The notes under the pieces: model-generated
Seen by the model: only the letters and a program-made list of their open reading frames with translations
Database searches by the model: none
Told to the model about the DNA's origin: nothing
Shown: positions 62,176 through 64,000 of the stretch, one piece after another
How positions within the stretch are numbered: the stretch's first letter is position 1
Layout of the letters: each line of letters begins with the position of its first letter
Position numbers and translations under genes: made by a program
Assembly (NCBI GenBank): GCA_965661945.1
Contig: CBFIFP010000003.1
Coordinates: forward strand, 186,001 to 250,000
Direction of reading: 5' to 3'
DNA: 64,000 nt
DNA from: JAJRPT01 sp965661945
GTDB taxonomy: Bacteria; Bacteroidota; Ignavibacteria; Kapaibacteriales; UBA2268

Positions 62176-64000
62176 TTACCTCGAAATCATAATTTTATCA
62201 AATCTAGTTTCTGTTCCGTGTTTTGTTTTTACGATATATATTCCGGTTTGCTCAGACCCATTTTCCCATACAATAAATCCTGTATTTTTTGTTTCCATTT
62301 CAATTCTTAATTTGCCTTGAGTGTTTATTTTTACTCCATTCAAATTAAATATCTCAACATCTTCCTCTGTAAATGGTATTACACTATCCCAAATAGTTCT
62401 AATTTTTACTAAATTATTTGATGGTTGAGGAAACGGTGGGTAATGCCACAAATAATTTTTCCGTTCTACTGATAATGTTATTCCTAAATCCTTTTCCAAA
62501 TCAAGTTCATATAAATCTCCTCCAGAAGTAGTCATATAAAGCAAATTATTGGAATGATTGTAATGAAGTTGCCCGCTAACATTATTCTGATAAAATACAT
62601 CTAAATCACCAATCTCGTGTTTCCAAGTTTTTCCATAATCATTCGAATAATAAAAACCATTCAGCGCATAAACAAATACATTGTTTTCTACTATCTCAAC
62701 ACTAACGATTAAAGGTTGGTTTGAATTTCTTAAGCCACCAAAACTAAAGTTAATTACTTCCCAAGTTTTTCCATAATCGTAAGAACATAAAACAGTATTT
62801 ATACTTAGTGCAACTAAAATAAAATTATCATTTTTAACTAAATGCCTAATATTACTTCTTCTAAAATGAAAAGTGTAAATTGTAGAACTCGAATCCAGAT
62901 ATAAAATTTCCTCAAAATCAGTAAATTTCTTGTCCGTTTTTATAATAGAGTTATTAGAACAAATATAAATTGAATCTTGCTGAATAAACATTCTTGATGT
63001 GCCATTTGAACTTAAATTATTAATCAATCCTGAGTACTTTTGATTAGTAATTTCTAATTTTTCAAATGTATTACCATAGTTTTTTGATATAAATATCCCA
63101 TTATTTGAAGTTAAGATATTAATATTTTTATCATCATCGATAATAACACCTATGATTCTATTAATGTCAATTTCTTCTAATTCCAAAAATTTCCAAGTTA
63201 ATCCATTATCCTCCGAAAATATTAAATCATTATAGTTATAATATGCACTTAACTGGCCACCGAATTTTCCAATTATTAAATTATCTTTCTTAAACAAGTT
63301 CCAAATTCTATCTTTGTGTTCATCAAAAAAAGAACTTACTAATTCATATTCTGTTCCCATTTTTTCAGTTTTATAAATTCCATTATTATTTGTTCCTAAA
63401 TAAACATAGTCTTCAAAAATCATATCAAATATAGATATTGGTCTTTTAAATCCTAGAGTATCATATGTTTCAAATTTATCTCCTGACATAATTGATAATC
63501 TTTCTTTCCATTTATTTTTTGTAAATGAAGTAAAAAAAGTATTATTTGTATATTCCAAATAACTACAATTTGCTCCATCAAATATCTCATCAACCAACTG
63601 CCATGTTTTTGCTGTATCAATTGATTTATAAACTCCATTTTGTGTATTAACGTAAGCAATATCATCAACTACAATTAAATTATATATCCACGAATTTTTT
63701 AACCCAGAAATAGCACCATACCAAAGACTTCCGAAGTTTGTTGACTTAAAAACACCTTGCCTTGTTGCCACCAATAAAACATCTCCTATTTTTCCAATAT
63801 TTCTAATTCCAGTATTTGGCAAACCATTTCCTCGTTCTTCCCAAGTATTACCGTTATCTGAACTAAACATTGGTGGTTTCACTGTAAAATTTCCACCGTC
63901 AGCTGAATTTTGAACTAACATAATAGTATCACTAAAAGAAAACCTTCTATGATAATTTAATGTTTTATCTCCATCTTTTATAAAATCCCAATTTTTACCA
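62176..64000 (-). CDS. T9SS-secreted BNR/VPS10-like repeat protein, 5' end cut by window
   Basis: The frame remains open through the window edge, so the N-terminus is missing; 608 residues are visible. At least seven BNR/sortilin-like units are present, with forms of S-x-D-x-G-x-T-W (DNGNTWEERG, DYGKTWEVIN, DNGLTWKFLE, DYGKTWKHE), as in seven- to ten-bladed propellers. The last 75 residues are a T9SS type-A domain: VEIFNLNGVKIN, then GFIVWENGSEQTGIYIVKTKHG. The DTIM within is not the start, as GKNWDFIKDGD precedes it. It is a surface or secreted protein; ligand unknown. Confidence 0.8.
   Translation of the reverse strand, partial: GKNWDFIKDGDKTLNYHRRFSFSDTIMLVQNSADGGNFTVKPPMFSSDNGNTWEERGNGLPNTGIRNIGKIGDVLLVATRQGVFKSTNFGSLWYGAISGLKNSWIYNLIVVDDIAYVNTQNGVYKSIDTAKTWQLVDEIFDGANCSYLEYTNNTFFTSFTKNKWKERLSIMSGDKFETYDTLGFKRPISIFDMIFEDYVYLGTNNNGIYKTEKMGTEYELVSSFFDEHKDRIWNLFKKDNLIIGKFGGQLSAYYNYNDLIFSEDNGLTWKFLELEEIDINRIIGVIIDDDKNINILTSNNGIFISKNYGNTFEKLEITNQKYSGLINNLSSNGTSRMFIQQDSIYICSNNSIIKTDKKFTDFEEILYLDSSSTIYTFHFRRSNIRHLVKNDNFILVALSINTVLCSYDYGKTWEVINFSFGGLRNSNQPLIVSVEIVENNVFVYALNGFYYSNDYGKTWKHEIGDLDVFYQNNVSGQLHYNHSNNLLYMTTSGGDLYELDLEKDLGITLSVERKNYLWHYPPFPQPSNNLVKIRTIWDSVIPFTEEDVEIFNLNGVKINTQGKLRIEMETKNTGFIVWENGSEQTGIYIVKTKHGTETRFDKIMISR

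Overview
This is an AT-rich window (about 30 % G+C by eye) from a diderm bacterium of the Bacteroidota/Ignavibacteriota/Kapabacteria (FCB) type. Evidence for that placement: several secreted proteins end in a type IX secretion (T9SS) C-terminal sorting domain, KDO/LPS genes are present (kdsC-like, waaA), the primary sigma factor is short (about 287 aa), and a TAATTTTG motif resembling the Bacteroidota -7 promoter element recurs upstream of genes. The window also carries flagellar regulators (flhF, flhG, fliA), which are rare in T9SS-gliding Bacteroidetes and point to an early-branching FCB lineage. Genus and species cannot be told from this sequence.

Layout. 1-4.3 kb (minus): a truncated glycosyltransferase and a pair of M16 peptidases, one catalytic and one degenerate. 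4.6-8.8 kb (plus): a fused 2-oxoacid dehydrogenase E1, an SPFH lipoprotein, an alpha/beta hydrolase and a small lipoprotein. 8.8-12.7 kb (minus): tRNA-Arg(CCU), a repeat-built coiled-coil protein and ftsH. 12.9-19.8 kb (plus): a polysaccharide-deacetylase-like protein, a membrane protein, an Omp85-like barrel, a T9SS cargo, truA and rmuC. 19.8-22.4 kb: an unusual block bounded by inverted repeats, containing 101-bp direct repeats, a five-copy 15-bp array and two secreted-protein genes. It ends against a clpB that stops after its first ATPase domain. 23.8-28.6 kb: another M16 peptidase, ffh and rpsP. 28.8-31.1 kb (minus): a umuD-umuC-SRAP DNA-damage operon. 31.3-38.0 kb: a large SBBP-repeat T9SS protein, a NifX-like protein, tadA, prmA, a kdsC-like phosphatase, a YtxH protein and a DUF948-like protein. 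38.1-41.8 kb (minus): a DUF429 protein, HPr, enzyme I, a small membrane protein and an MlaF-like ATPase. 42.1-46.6 kb (plus): flhF, flhG, an unknown charged membrane protein, fliA and an HDOD protein. 46.7-50.3 kb (minus): lipA, the primary sigma factor and an S41 protease. 50.5-53.8 kb (plus): a compact surface-glycan/secreted cluster. 53.8-64 kb: NamZ-like DUF1343, rpsA, waaA, a GATase-like secreted protein, maf, rimO and a T9SS BNR-type protein that runs off the window.

Most of the window is ordinary chromosomal housekeeping. The most unusual part is the inverted-repeat-bounded block at about 19.8-22.4 kb and the truncated clpB beside it. No transposase, CRISPR array, rRNA or prophage was seen. 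All family calls come from reading motifs and protein architecture; no database search was run.
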